In this document: in pieces, positions 1 to 12,236 of the stretch
Layout: each line of letters opens with the position of its first letter
Position numbering within the stretch: the stretch's first letter is position 1
Assembly (NCBI GenBank): GCA_963662155.1
Contig: OY759272.1
Coordinates: forward strand, 49,054,066 to 49,118,065
Origin: Lamellibrachia columna
Taxonomy: Eukaryota; Annelida; Polychaeta; Sabellida; Siboglinidae
Length of the DNA: 64,000 bases
Direction: 5' to 3'
Notes under the pieces: generated by a model
The model's input: only the letters and a program-made list of their open reading frames with translations
What the model was told of the DNA's origin: nothing
Database searches by the model: none
Made by a program: the position numbers and the translations under genes

Positions 1-812
1 CTGCTATCTGTCACCTTGTTCAAGGCCCAGGACGGATAGCCACATACTCTTAGAGCTTCTCTCAAGTGTTCCACCTCTTCCTTCTTGTCCCCCTCCTCTG
101 AAGTTATCGTCTCACACCTGTTCATAAGGGTTCTGACCACTCATAACTTCTGATGTTTGGGGTGGTGGGACGCAAAGTTCAAGTATTGGTCAGTGTGCGT
201 CTTCTTCCTGTATACTGTAGACTTCACACTGCCATCTTCCTTTCTGGTGAACTTCGCATCCAAGAAGAGCATGCTGTTGTTCTCTTCATCTTCCCGCGTG
301 AAAATTATGCTCCCTGTGGGGTCTACAGTGTTCATGTGTTGTTGTAATTTCTTTGCCTTTCCTGTGTGTACCAGGCAAATTACATCGTCCACATATCGTT
401 TCCAGTTTCTCGGTTGGCAATCTACCGGTGCTGTGGCTATTATTTTCTGCTCCAGGTCCTCCATGTACAGGTTGACAACAATGGGGGATACCGGACTGCC
501 CATGGCTACTCCAAATTTCTGCTGGTAAATTTTTCCTTCCCATCTGAAGTATGTCGTCTCCAGGACAAATTTCAACAACTCCATGATGTCGTCTACGTTT
601 AGGTTTGTTCTCTTCTTTAGTGTCTTGTAATTCTCTAGCCTTTTTGTGATGATTTTGCATGCTTCTTTGATCAGGGTCTTCGTGAACAGCGACACAACAT
701 CATATGACACAAATGATTCTCCTTCTTTTACTCTCAGCTTTGTCATTTCCTTCACCAGTTCTTGTGAGTTTTCTGTGTGGTGTTGTTTTTCCAACAAGTG
801 TAGCATGTTGGC
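1..812 (-). pseudogene. Penelope-like element reverse transcriptase fragment, broken
   Basis: Reading on the minus strand from 806, the frame shows reverse transcriptase motifs of the Penelope-like group: SYDVVSLFT (motif A), GVAMGSPVSP (motif B), RYVDD (catalytic motif C) and the thumb block VYRKKTHTDQYLNF. At 141-143 the frame meets an in-frame TGA. It then continues without a shift to the window edge as VVRTLMNRCETI...GYPSWALNKVTDS, which is still family-like. The copy is therefore nonsense-mutated rather than ended there. The 5' part is missing: sequence upstream of 812 is a different element in the opposite direction. A GIY-YIG endonuclease domain, usual at the C-terminus of this group, would lie beyond position 1. 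Motif assignment is from family knowledge; loss of function is inferred from the stop and truncation. Confidence 0.85.
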
Positions 813-814
813 CT

Positions 815-958
815 CTTAGTCTTAGAGTGGCTGAACAATGGAATAGTTTACCCAAATCAGTAATACAAACCAGATCGATAAACTCGTTTAAAAATCGCCT
901 AGACAAATTCTGGTCTACCCAGGCGATATTATATGACTCTGAATCTCCATTAAATTAA
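815..958 (+). mobile_element. LINE reverse transcriptase C-terminal tail
   Basis: The plus-strand translation LSLRVAEQWNSLPKSVIQ followed by TRSINSFKNRLDKFW and a stop at 956-958 is the stereotyped C-terminus of CR1/L2/Jockey-type non-LTR retrotransposons (pattern R-W-NSLP...SVNSFK.RLD..W). Only about 47 codons remain, and the start is fused head-on to the Penelope fragment. The following 100 bp, ending near an AAGAAGAAG stretch at about 1,032, is probably its 3' UTR. Confidence 0.7.
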
Positions 959-1765
959 TAACACTGGCACTGTCACTGACCACTGGCACTGGAACCGGAA
1001 ACTATGAACTCTTAATATTATTATATTCTAAAGAAGAAGATCTGATTATTGAGGAACCAAGTGGATCCTGCGATCAGAATCGTCCTATGGTATCCTAAGA
1101 CATACCCTGACAGCAGCCTAGGTGTAGTAGGACTCGCTAACACTGCCACTTACTCAATCTTGATACTTCACTTCTCACGTCATTTTCTTGTTTCAGGCTT
1201 CGCTGTTCTGACTGAACAATATCATTGTGTAATATTACTATAATTATTATATATAATATTATTATATTGTATGTTGCAACAGCGACATTGAGGTGAATCC
1301 GGATTCTAGAAAAGTGCCCTCATGTGATTTTCGTCACAAGGTTAATTTCCGTGCAATTTAAAGTTCTGCAGTTAGCCCGCGTTTGCTGTGGATGTAATTA
1401 GTTCAGTGCATCTACGCTAGGTGAAAATAGATACAACCCTAGCGGAGAGACGGGGGATGAGCCTCGATATATGACAGCTAATCGTCTGGACGACATTTCT
1501 CGGTGGTGTAAACCATGCACTTGCCTAGAGTTGTCACTGAAACGTTCCAAACAGACAAGTTATCAGAAACTGATAGTTTCGATGATAACGACATGCACGT
1601 CAAGTGGTTGAGATGGAGGTATGTATTGTGCGCGCTAGGTTTGCGTTACATTGCCATCAGAGTGAGAGACAGAACTTTAGTCTCAGAAGTAAATACGTGA
1701 GTGAAGCTTGATCAAGATTCAAGAATGCAAAAACGCAATAAAAAAAAATAAAAATATGAGCAAAC
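959..1765. other. LINE-derived and unassigned sequence
   Basis: Apart from the 2A-like segment I see no gene here. The stretch includes an AT-rich region near 1,230-1,270 and one short open frame at 1,515-1,700 with no recognisable content. Confidence 0.4.
1278..1361 (+). mobile_element. LINE leader remnant with a 2A-like motif
   Basis: In plus frame from 1,278 the sequence reads NSDIEVNPDS followed by RKVPSCDF and then a stop at 1,359-1,361. The run D-I-E-x-N-P matches the translational-recoding 2A signature DxExNPGP found at the start of some invertebrate L2/CR1-clade LINE ORFs, where it is often followed by a short basic and Cys-containing stretch. Here G-P is replaced by D-S, so the motif is dead. 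A LINE fragment lies 320 bp upstream. The identification rests on a short motif. Confidence 0.4.
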
Positions 1766-2730
1766 AATGTTTTCAAATTTTCAGACAGGTACAAAATGTT
1801 GGCTGCAATTTGGAAGAGTATTTGAGTGTTGGCTGCACTTAAAACAGCTTCCATGGCATCCGCTCAGCCTTGGGCAGAATTTCTCTTTGACACTCTTTGT
1901 TCAAGTCATTAAACTTTATGACGAAATTATGCGACCGCTGGCCCTCTCTGACACGTGCATGTGATATTAAGAACAATACAAGCATCACCATTTCCTCAGT
2001 CACCGTCTCATTCTCTCAGCGTGTATTCATTGATTGATAAATTTGTTTTTTAATAAAAACAACCTTTCAAACAATTTGTTTGCACTGCACCAATGAAATA
2101 ACTGTTAGTGCAAACGTTTCTTCTCATTTTTAAAAACTTTTTTAAACAGCATGTTATATTACGTATAACCATTCTTACAATCACCAGAAAGGCAGTATGC
2201 TATTTGTGTTTGTTTAATTGTTCTCTATGTTGAAATGTACTGTCTACTGAGAACATCTTGTCCAGCCTATGGCAATGGCAATTACCCATGTCCATGCCAT
2301 TGGCATTGCCACTGCCCATTGCCATTGCCCATTAGCATTGGCATTGACACTGGCATTGTCATTACTAATTTAGGCAAATGCCATGCTCGTGGCATTGTCA
2401 ATGGTTATGGACATCAGGACATGGGTCATTGTACTTATCAATCGATAAATACAGGAATGAGATGCTGAGTGAGGAAATGGTGATGCGTGTATTATCCAAT
2501 GAATGATTGTTTTAGATGATGTGAAATTCTTCTTGCTATCACATGCACGTGCCAGGGAGGACAAACAGTCACATAAAGTTGAATGACTTGAACAAAGAGT
2601 GTCAAAGAGAAATTCTGCCCCAGGCTGAGCAGATGCCATGGAAGCTGTTTAGAACATGTGCAGCCAACACTCAAATACTCTTCCAAATTTCAGCCAACAT
2701 TTTGTACCTGTCTAAACATTTGAAAACATT
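1766..2730. repeat. Long inverted repeat (foldback or MITE-like element)
   Basis: The left arm 1,766-2,040 and right arm 2,435-2,730 are reverse complements of each other with scattered mismatches and small gaps. For example, GAGTGTCAAAGAGAAATTCT in the right arm has its exact complement in the left. The 394-bp spacer is unrelated and rich in short CCATTGGCATTGCC-type repeats. The arms run out at AATGTTTTCAAA / TTTGAAAACATT. No transposase and no clear target duplication are visible, so the family is unknown. Confidence 0.75.
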
Positions 2731-3546
2731 CCTAGATGGCAACGCATAGAAGAAGCCATTGAAAGCAGTAGCATTTTGATCTTTATATGCCAGTGTTCAT
2801 AGCTTGATGCCAGTCTCTGGGGTTGTGCCTAGTCACATATCCACTTCAGTTATGCACTGATGACCGCACCATCCATTTGACTGTTATAAAAAATAAGTAA
2901 TTTATTAGTGATGGCTGAAAATCGCATGCAAGATTTCACGAACCTTTGCATGCCTTTTAGTAGACAGCCAAAAGCTAGAGAGACATGTCATCTTCCAGAG
3001 GCTGATACAAACAGACGACTTGAGAAAGTGGAAAACATCCTCAAAATCATGTTGCCTGCCATATCTTGTCTCATGCAAAGGATATTTGTTGACCATTTGG
3101 GGGAAATGGGCTGATGCTTTACCAGAGCTACAAGAACAGACCAAGGGCCGTGCAAAGCATGACAAATTTAGTGAAAGCATTTTAGCACACTTGGACTGAC
3201 TGCTAAAGTAAAAGCTAAGTATCACTACTTTTGTCAGGAGCATATGTTACAAAACTTGTGAATGGCTTGACACTAAGTCATCAACAGGAAAGGCCAACAT
3301 CTTGTCAAGTGCACAAATGTGAGGAGAGCCTTTAAAGTACACCAGCTTGAGATCAGAGACGCCTGGAGAGTTGCAGTTTCTGAGAAATAAGGCTATTGGA
3401 AGTTCTTTTATCTAACAAAGTCAATTCTTTAAAACAAATTCAGCAAAAGTACTAAATCTTTTATTAAACTGATGGCACATATTACTTAAGCTGTTCATAT
3501 GCTACAGATTTGAACATTAATGAAACACATTCGCGATGGACTAAAT
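2731..3546. other. Intergenic sequence without a recognised gene
   Basis: A 67-codon frame from 2,911 has a reasonable composition but no family I recognise and no splice context. It may be old repeat-derived coding sequence. Confidence 0.3.
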
Positions 3547-5008
3547 CAGTTAAGGAGGGAGCCTCAGTGTTCTACAGGTCTACCATTCTACATCACAGTT
3601 GAGGAGGGAGCCTCAGTGTTCTACAGGTCTACCATTCTACATCACAGTTGAGGAGGGAGCCTCAGTGTTCTACAGGTCTACCATTCTACATCGCAGTTGA
3701 GGAGGGAGCCTCAGTGTTCTACAGGTCTACTATTCTACATCGCAGTTGAGGAGGGAGCCTCTGTGTTCTACAGGTCTACCATTCTACATCGCAGTTGAGG
3801 AGGGATTCTCTGTGTTCTACAGGTCTACCATTCTACATCTCAGTTGAGGAGGGAGCCTCAGTGTTCTACAGGTCTACCATTCTACATCGCAGTTGAGGAG
3901 GGAGCCTCAGGTCTACCATTCTACATCACAGTTGAGGAGGGAGCCTCAGTGTTCTGCAGGTCTACCATTCTACATTGCAGTTGAGGAGGGAGCCTCAGTG
4001 TTCTACAGGTCTACCATTCTACATCGCAGTTGAGGAGGGATTCTCTGTGTTCTACAGGTCTACCATTCTACATCTCAGTTGAGGAGGGAGCCTCAGTGTT
4101 CTACAGGTCTACCATTCTACATCACAGTTGAGGAGGGAGCCTCAGTGTTCTACAGGTCTACCATTCTACATCACAGTTGAGGAGGGAGCCTCAGTGTTCT
4201 ACAGGACTACCATTCTACATCACAGTTGAGGAGGGAGCCTCAGTGTTCTACAGGTCTACCATTCTACATCACAGTTGAGGAGGGAGCCTCAGTGTTCTAC
4301 AGGTCTACCATTCTACATCACAGTTGAGGAAGGAGCCTCAGTGTTCTACAGGTCTACCATTCTACATCACAGTTGAGGAGGGAGCCTCAGTGTTCTGCAG
4401 GTCTACCATTCTACATTGCAGTTGAGGAGGGAGCCTCAGTATTCTACAGGTCTACCATTCTACATTGCAGTTGAGGAGGGAGCCTCAGTGTTCTACAGGT
4501 CTACCATTCTACATTGCAGTTGAGGAGGGAGCCTCAGTGTTCTACAGGTCTACCATTCTACATCGCAGTTGAGGAGGGAGCGTCTGTGTTCTACAGGTCT
4601 ACCATTCTACATCACAGTTGAGGAGGGAGCCTCAGTGTTCTACGGGTCTACCATTCTACATCGCAGTTGAGGAGGGAGCCTCAGTGTTCTACAGGTCTAC
4701 CATTCTACATTGCAGTTGAGGAGGGAGCCTCAGTGTTCTACAGGTCTACCATTCTACATCGCAGTTGAGGAGGGAGCCTCAGTGTTCTACAGGTCTACCA
4801 TTCTACATTGCAGTTGAGGAGGGAGCCTCAGTGTTCTACAGGTCTACCATTCTACATCACAGTTGAGGAGGGAGCCTCAGTGTTCTACAGGTCTACCATT
4901 CTACATTGCAGTTGAGGAGGGAGCCTCAGTGTTCTACAGGTCTACCATTCTACATTGCAGTTGAGGAGGGAGCCTCAGTGTTCTACATGTCTACCGTTCT
5001 ACATCGCA
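3547..5008. repeat. 49-bp minisatellite, about 30 copies
   Basis: Tandem unit of 49 bp beginning GTTGAGGAGGGAGCCTCAGT. Variants alternate CATCACA, CATCGCA and CATTGCA at the unit end. One unit near 3,905 lacks about 10 bp. Two units carry GGATTCTCTG in place of GGAGCCTCAG, suggesting block duplication. Confidence 0.95.
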
Positions 5009-7498
5009 TCCAGTGACAATTACACAAATGGTGATGTTGACTACAGGGAAGTTGGTCATTGTGTAATTCAGTTGCGTCTTACATCTGTTTGGTAATGTTC
5101 CTGCGCGTGTCATGCTTTGTCTTCCAATCCCTGTTTGTGCTTTGTCATCTGGCTGTGCCATTATCACCCAGGAGTAGCACAGTCATCAGGGACTATGATT
5201 ATTCAGGCAGAGAAGTGTGCCTTGGAGACTTAATAGTATGTTAAACACAGAAAGGAGCAGTTGAAAGCTGTTGGGTGACTAAGTGGCATTGCTGTCTCAC
5301 ATTGATGTAGGACCTTTTTCTACTTGACCATTACACCTTCAAATGCCTGAGCAACCACAGTGTCTGGTTAAACACAAGGGGTCATGTCAGAAAATATACA
5401 TTTGTAATAATAATAATAACCTTTATTTATATAGTGTCGTATATTCGCTTATAATATCTGTTCAGAGGTGCTTAAAATACAACAGTGATCAAATAATTTA
5501 TTATATTAAGTGTCAATAATAATAATGATGCATGCCTATAGGTACGTACGTATGTGTACATTATATTATATGTACATCAGTTACCACACATAGTAAAAAT
5601 AGAATACCAAATTTAAATATCAATAAAAATGAAGCAGCTAAATGCATTAAGAAAAAAAATACTGAGTAGAAAAGGTATTTAAAACTGGTCATATGAATCC
5701 AAAACTGCCTTTAAATCAATTTATTATATAATAGCAATTTGTGTTAGATGGATTGCTCATTGAGAAACTTCTATTAAATAACCTAAACAGGTTTAAATGG
5801 TGATTTTATCCACTGTGCAGTACAGCTAGGTTTTCCAAAGGGTGTTATTTATTTTTAATTTCATTTCAGTTTTTAGGCAGGTCCAATGGAGGCTCATTTG
5901 TCTCCACATGCAGCCACGGCTTTTATTTTAAGGTAGTTTATGTGTACAAATGCTATAAATGCTACTCTGTGCATAGTCGATTAATTCTACAGCCAAGCAG
6001 TTTGCATTTGAAACATACCAGCAAAAATCACTAACAATACAAAATCTCCAAATCTTTTCAAGAAGCCATTATGAAGCTTGCAATCACAACATTCATCCAC
6101 ATCTAGCATATATCTAAAATGGTAAATTAACCACAAACATCAGAGATTCAAAAAAGAACTTTGACAAACTTTAAATTATGCACCTTAATTAATTTAAATA
6201 TTACATAAATTACCCGTACCCTGGAAAAACTAGGCTGTTTGAACTACTTGAGACTTGAAATGTTATGGTGATCCCGGCACATGCCCATTTAGCCTGCAGC
6301 CACCAAAATTCTTCTGTGTAATTAGCAAATAAGAATTTTGGTGTAGCTGCTATTGCATCTAGCCATTAAGTTTCCAGGTACCAGGGTTGGCTATGTCACA
6401 TGTGCTGCCATTCACCCTCCTATTCACCCTAATACACCAGCTGATACCAGGGTAGATAATGTCAGTTTAATTGAAACTCCAGATCACTGCCATGTGCCAT
6501 AACTAGCTCCTTACAGTCGGGGCTTGTTGCAGATGTCTCTCTCAGCAGAGACTGGTAAATCATGTTCCTTTTGGGCAACATAAATTACTTTCTCCCAGTG
6601 TTAATGCCCTTTATTTAGGTGTCTGTGTTGATGTATTGCTGGAGACGTTTGTTGGTGATGGCAGTCTAACTTTGTAGCAGAATAGACAGTCTTTGTGTAA
6701 TGACAATAGCCAGTTCAGGGGCTGTCATTGTCTGCCATTATTGAGCTAAGGCTGATATGATCCCAAGATTGTCTTCAGCCCAGACACATGCAGACAGCTT
6801 CAAGAAACAAGCCATTGTCACTGCTCATAGCCTCATATGTATAAGTGCTCATTTAGACAACACCACTGGGCTGGCCAAATATTTCTTATGCAATGTTTTC
6901 CCATTGGAGTGCTCCCAATTGAAATTGATAGTGTGGGCGGTGTGATTCCCTACACCTGCCATTCTCCCTGTCTGCCCTCATATGGGGGAAGACTGTAAAG
7001 CTGATCCCTTGTGTCTCATAGATCTTGTTATAAATGCCCAGCTGGCTGTCTTGACCAGCAGTTGAAGGGGAGTGGTCAGTTAGCTGGTCATTACACTAGC
7101 AGCTGTCCTTGTGTGGTCAGTCTCAATTTGTAGTGGACGTACAAGGTACAGTTCAGTTTTCTTCTTGGTCAGCGGCTGTGGAGCATTCAGAGTGAGAGGT
7201 GAATGTCCAGCATCAACACCAGTGTGCTGTAGTGATATCACTGTGGGTAAGTTGTGAGTTGTTTCTGAGAACCATTATACCTCAGATGATAGGATAAATG
7301 TCTGTCAATTTGTCATCATTGCTATGCCAACCAGTGGGATGTGTTAATGATTAATGCTAGAACAGATTGGTTGGTTGGTTAATATCTCTGCATATTGGCT
7401 ACATTGGATGCAACTTTCTCTGCCATATGATCTGGGATGAATACCTTTAGTGCACCAATAATAAGAAACTCTGATTTCTAATTAGCTGTAATATGCTC
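5009..7498. other. Gene-free unique sequence
   Basis: AT-rich DNA with only short, unconvincing open frames. A LINE 3' tail lies near 5,405. I see no exon with both convincing splice sites and recognisable protein. Confidence 0.5.
5405..5480 (-). mobile_element. LINE 3' tail (CR1/L2-like), minus strand
   Basis: On the minus strand the sequence reads through CACTATATAAATAAAGG and ends in (TTA)n. This matches the common 3' end of L2/CR1-type LINEs, a short conserved tail followed by a trinucleotide repeat. Confidence 0.45.
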
Positions 7499-7660
7499 TT
7501 GGATGTCCAGTGACTTTGTGAACTCTTGGTTGTCCAGTGACTTTGTGAACTCTTGGTTGTCCAGTGACTTTGTGAACTCTTGGTTGTCCAGTGACTTTGT
7601 GAACTCTTGGTTGTCCAGTGAATTTGTGAACTCTTGGTTGTCCAGTGACTTTGTGAACTC
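7499..7660. repeat. 27-bp tandem repeat, 6 copies
   Basis: Unit begins TTGGTTGTCCAGTGACTTTG. The copies are nearly identical; one has GAATTTG for GACTTTG. Confidence 0.95.
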
Positions 7661-8296
7661 AGCTCAGTGGAGTTGTGTAGAGAGTGCAAAATAATGGTCA
7701 AGGGACAGAACCCTGGGGAGCGCCATATGAAGTAGGGAGTGCAGATGAAAGGCAGTTCCCTATCTTCACTCTTTGGTGTTATCAGTTAGATATGACAAAA
7801 CCATCTCAAAGCTGTGCCAGATACACCAAACCATTAAAACAAGTGTTTATGTAGTAATAGGTTTAATGTATCCTGCACAACTGAGACATTTAACAAGATA
7901 GCTCAGTGCAGTTCTTCACCTCAACAGTCTGTTTTAGTGGGACATAAAGTAACTAGGAAAACATCACTGAGTTAAAGCCACACGACAAAATCATGAAGAT
8001 AAAGTCATTGAAATAAAGTCACAAGCTAAAGCATAAAGTCACAGAAATAAAGTAAAAAAAAAATGTAAATAAAGTCATGAGGCAAAAACAGATTTAAATA
8101 TTTGATAGCATAACTAGTATTATCATTTTAAATAATCTGATAGGTACTTCTTAATTTAAAATGGTTGGTTTAAGCAATTTATCTCTCCCATCTTTACTTT
8201 GAGTTTGTGTGCTTTATGAGATGATCTAATCTGTCAGTGTGCTTTCCTTCATCTATTCATTGTCAGAATACTTAAGTTAAGCTAGATACAAACTCC

Positions 8297-8493
8297 TTGT
8301 ACTATTCTTGTACTATTCTTGTACTATTCTTGTACTATTCTTGTACTATTCTTGTACTATTCTTGCACTATTCTTGCACTATTCTTGCACTATTCTTGCA
8401 CTATTCTTGCACTATTCTTGCACTATTCTTGCACTATTCTTGTACTATTCTTGTACTATTCTTGTACTATTCTTGTACTATTCTTGTACTATT
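8297..8493. repeat. 11-bp tandem repeat, about 18 copies
   Basis: Unit TTGTACTATTC. The central block of copies carries TTGCACTATTC, so the variant has spread as a block inside the array. Confidence 0.95.
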
Positions 8494-8530
8494 GTTACAG
8501 TTTCAGTCCTCAACTAAAATGTTCTTCTTC

Positions 8531-8614
8531 ACCACCAGTGACCGTTTGACCACCAGTAACCCGTTTGACCACCAGTGACCTGTTTGACCACCAGTAACCT
8601 GTTTGACCACCAGT
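8531..8614. repeat. About 20-bp degenerate tandem repeat, 4-5 copies
   Basis: Repeated GTTTGACCACCAGTRACC-type units directly follow the 11-bp array. Confidence 0.8.
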
Positions 8615-8721
8615 CATGAAGACCCCTCACAAATTGATGGTAAGTGGCTATAGATAACACATCACTGCTCCCCCTGGTGACAGCTTAACCATTGATGACA
8701 AATCATGACATCCAGGTGTTT

Positions 8722-8828
<107 letters not shown>

Positions 8829-9178
8829 CAGTTATACAACATTGTGCTGAGGAATGTTACCCACAGAAAATGTGTCTAGCTGAAATGAAACATGACTTAG
8901 GCTGAATGAAGGCTGAATAATCTGTAGTTTTTATTTATTTTATTTTTAAAGCTAGTAAACTAATTAATACATAGTTCAGAGCAACACAGTGTTTATAAAG
9001 GGGTGGAATGAAATTGGAAATTAACTTGATGAATGTTGTTCCCTCCCTACATGGGAAAGCCAAACAAAAGTGCAGGGTGATTCACTATACATATCAACCT
9101 GACATTTCTGGAAAATCTAATTCTGGTGAACTTGTTTGCAATGTTAATCACCTGAAGGTAAAAGCTAATCACTGTTAA

Positions 9179-9410
9179 TATACACTATGTGGCTGTATAC
9201 TATGTGGCTGTATACTATGTGGCTGTATACTATGTGGCTGTATACTATGTGGCTGTATACTATGTGGCTGTATACTATGTGGCTGTATACTATGTGGCTG
9301 TATACTATGTGGCTGTATACTATGTGGCTGTATACTATGTGGCTGTATACTATGTGGCTGTATACTATGTGGCTGTATACTATGTGGCTGTATACTATGT
9401 GGCTGTACAC
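9179..9410. repeat. 15-bp tandem repeat, about 15 copies
   Basis: Unit TATACTATGTGGCTG, almost perfectly homogeneous, which suggests recent expansion. All reading frames are open through it because 15 is a multiple of three. Confidence 0.97.
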
Positions 9411-10297
9411 TGATGTACACAACCCTCAAACTGTTGAGAGAGAAAATGTCTACTAATTGCAACAGAGGGCGACACAGTATTCGGTGATAATGCATGTGCT
9501 GCCATCTAGTGCATTTATATTAGTCATCTGATACCTGACTGTAAGCCTGTACAGTATATTACCTGTATGGGCACAGAGTTAGATCACTATGCTATGGTAG
9601 ATCACTATGTTGATCATATGTTGGGGGCATGTGCATTACTTAGAGCACTTAAATATTCAATAAATGTTTATTAAATTAATTATGAGTAGTGTCAAGAACA
9701 AATAACCCAGACAGATTGTTTGCAACCAGGACGTGTGCTTAACAGTTTGTCTTTTGAAAATTCTTTTTAAGTGTTAAAATTATTGTCCTGTAACATTGTA
9801 TCAATAAATATTATGCTCTAAATACATGACAATTATTGTGTCATATATAGAGATACCATATCTAGATTGAGTTCTTAGAACAGTACTCTAATCAGTTCAC
9901 CCTCTAGTCATGTCTGCCAACATCGCCTTCTGATTAAATGAAATGTGTCAAGTGTTTTCCACGAAAATAAAAAATTCTTATTCAGACAGTGCACTCATTA
10001 ATTTCTGCCAATGCAGCTGTCTGATTCTGTGTAATCTGGAGCGTGTTTCCATGAAATGTAGTTAGTTTAATTCAGCATCGGTTCACATCATGTGAAACAT
10101 GATTTCACAGTAATGGTACTCATGATTAAAACTTTTTGAATTCCACAACATTTAACATTACCATTTTCAGTGGACTTTGGAATAATTAATGCATGTTTAA
10201 TAAATACAAAATTAATCTATTGATATGGCCTGAAGTAAGTGGGTTTTCAGATTCATGGTTATTATAGAGAATATCACTTTTTAGTATATATATATAT
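9411..10297. other. Gene-free AT-rich sequence
   Basis: No convincing exon. Contains a reverse-oriented CTCF-like core (GCTGCCATCTAGTGC) near 9,499-9,513. Confidence 0.4.
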
Positions 10298-11199
10298 ACC
10301 AACATGGTAATTAGCAGACACCCTCCTTCTGGATGGCTGGCAATTAGCCAGGGACCATAAGAGTTTGTTTTTCAAACAGGCTTTTTTAAATGCTGGATAT
10401 TTTGTAACTTTTCATTAACTCACTGGAAGAATATATATATAAGTCTGTGCCAATAAAACTACAACTAAATAGTGATTTAGTAGCAGTGACATGGTGCTGA
10501 AAGTTCTATTTAAGTCTGTGCCAATAAAACTACAAAATAGTGATTTACAACAATGAGACACTAAAAGCTGAGCTCCATTCTACTTGGCGTCTGGCCGTGT
10601 ATCTTCCAAGGGAAGTAAAAGATCCCACAAAGGGGGTAGATGTACAACCTATTGTTATTTGAATGCACACAGATAGAATAAAGTAAAAGATCCCACAAAG
10701 GGGGTAGATGTACAACCTATTGTTATTTGAATGCACACAGATAGAATAAAGTAAAAGATCCCACAAAGGGGGTAGATGTACAACCTATTGTTATTTGAAT
10801 GCACACAGATAGAATAAAGTAAAAGATCCCACAAAGGGGGTAGATGTACAACCTATTGTTATTTGAATGCACACAGATAGAATAAAGTAAAAGATCCCAC
10901 AAAGGGGGTAGATGTACAACCTATTGTTATTTGAATGCACACAGATAGAATAAAGTGTAGAGAAATAACGAAATACCTGTGTGTGATATGCAACATCATG
11001 CTGGCTCATAGAATGACAGATGGGATAGAAAAGACTTCCTTCGGTTTATTGAAGCAATTCTTTACCATTCTTCCAGTGAGCTAATGAAGTTACAAAATAT
11101 CTAGCAATTATGAAAGCCTCTTTGAAAAACAAACTCTTATGGTCCCTGGCTAATTGCCAGCCATCCAGAAGGAGGGTGTCTGCTAATTACCCTGTTGGT
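10298..11199. mobile_element. Non-autonomous element with ~134-bp terminal inverted repeats
   Basis: Outer sequences 10,298-10,432 and 11,067-11,199 are inverted copies of each other. Both begin ACCAACA(T/G)GGTAATTAGC and run in through a shared CTCACTGGAAGAAT. The interior holds about 1.4 copies of a 71-bp unit, a short unique segment (GAGCTCCATTCTACTTGGCG) and a 68-bp tandem array. No transposase is encoded. The interior is shared with the block at 13,236-14,478, which lacks the TIRs. This may therefore be one element nested in another, or a TIR element that captured a repeat module. Confidence 0.7.
10613..10957. repeat. 68-bp tandem repeat, about 5 copies
   Basis: Unit begins AAGTAAAAGATCCCACAAAG. 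The five copies are almost identical and lie inside the TIR element. The same AAGTAAAAGATCCCACAAAG segment occurs only once in the related block at about 14,444. Confidence 0.95.
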
Positions 11200-11740
11200 G
11201 GAACAAGAGGGTTATCTAGGAGATTAACTAATTGAGTTACACAAACCCTTGATGAGGGTGTTAGTAGTGGGGGAGATTGTCAGGGGCTGGGGAGGGTGTT
11301 TGCTTTAGGAGCAGAACAAACACTGAGGTCTTGTGTCAACTCAAGTGGGTTCTGTGTAATCTTTACATCTGTGTTAGAGGGTGTGCCACACATACCTGGT
11401 AAGTTCTATTCCTTGATTAGCTTGCCAGCAACAGCATCATTGTAGATACTATGTGCCTATTAAGGTTTTAAATCTGAAGAAACATGTTGGCCCTGTTAAT
11501 ATGTAAGGTGGGAGCCATGCATTAATTTAACTCACCGGGATTAGGATTAGCTACTGTGCTTTCCTGGGTCATATGTTTACAAACCTAAGACCCCTTTCAA
11601 TTGATGGACACTGACCTAACAGGCATTTTCACCCTCTATAAATGTATTATTATATATTACAGCATATATTATGTTAATCTGTAAATTGTATGCAGTGTTG
11701 TTCATTTTTCTAATTAAAATCTAAGACATGGCAATACGAC

Positions 11741-11856
11741 CAATTAGTAGTGTGTACAATTAGTAGTGTGTACAATTAGTAGTGTGTACAATTAGTAGTG
11801 TGTACAATTAGTAGTGTGTACAATTAGTAGTGTGTACAATTAGTAGTGTGTACAAT
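11741..11856. repeat. 16-bp tandem repeat, about 7 copies
   Basis: Unit CAATTAGTAGTGTGTA, perfectly repeated. Confidence 0.95.
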
Positions 11857-11968
11857 GCATAATAATATGCATCTTAAACCAATTAATTAATGCACACTAT
11901 AGGAATGGTTTAGTGTAGGATGGATTTTTTATTATTATTTTAATAATTTGTTTATTTGACTCTCCCAG

Positions 11969-12236
11969 AAGGTGGCAGCCAGCCTTCCCAGTGTCCTCAC
12001 TAGCTCCGGGAAATGTCACAAAAGGAAGAGTCCCGCCAGAGTGGGAACAAGGAGAGGAAAAGAGGGAGGAAGGAAGATAACAGTGGAAAGGGGAGTGAGG
12101 AATGTGACCTCAGACCCGGCGGTGACATGGGACAGTACACTGTGTGACATCTTCTCCTATGGGGGATGCTGCTGTCGGTGGGACAGGGAGAGGAGGAGGA
12201 ACAAGAGGAGGCTTCGGAGGGAGAACAGGGAGGAGG
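11969..12236 (+). CDS. RGS3-like: Gene A candidate upstream exon
   Basis: Preceded by the acceptor TTTGACTCTCCCAG and followed by the donor GTAAGT. The open frame (KVAASLPS..., then very basic RWDRERRRNKRRLRREN) ends in phase 1, exactly the phase needed by the next exon. It contains a CCC-R cluster. It has no ATG in frame, so it is either internal or wrongly assigned. Confidence 0.42.

Noticed and set aside
2911..3114. 67-codon plus-strand frame (MAENRMQDFTNLCMPF...)
   Set aside because: Looks protein-like in composition, but I cannot assign a family, and there is no splice or expression context.
3547..5008. CRISPR-like appearance of regularly spaced repeats
   Set aside because: Units are contiguous with no unique spacers, and the setting is a eukaryotic genome; it is a minisatellite.
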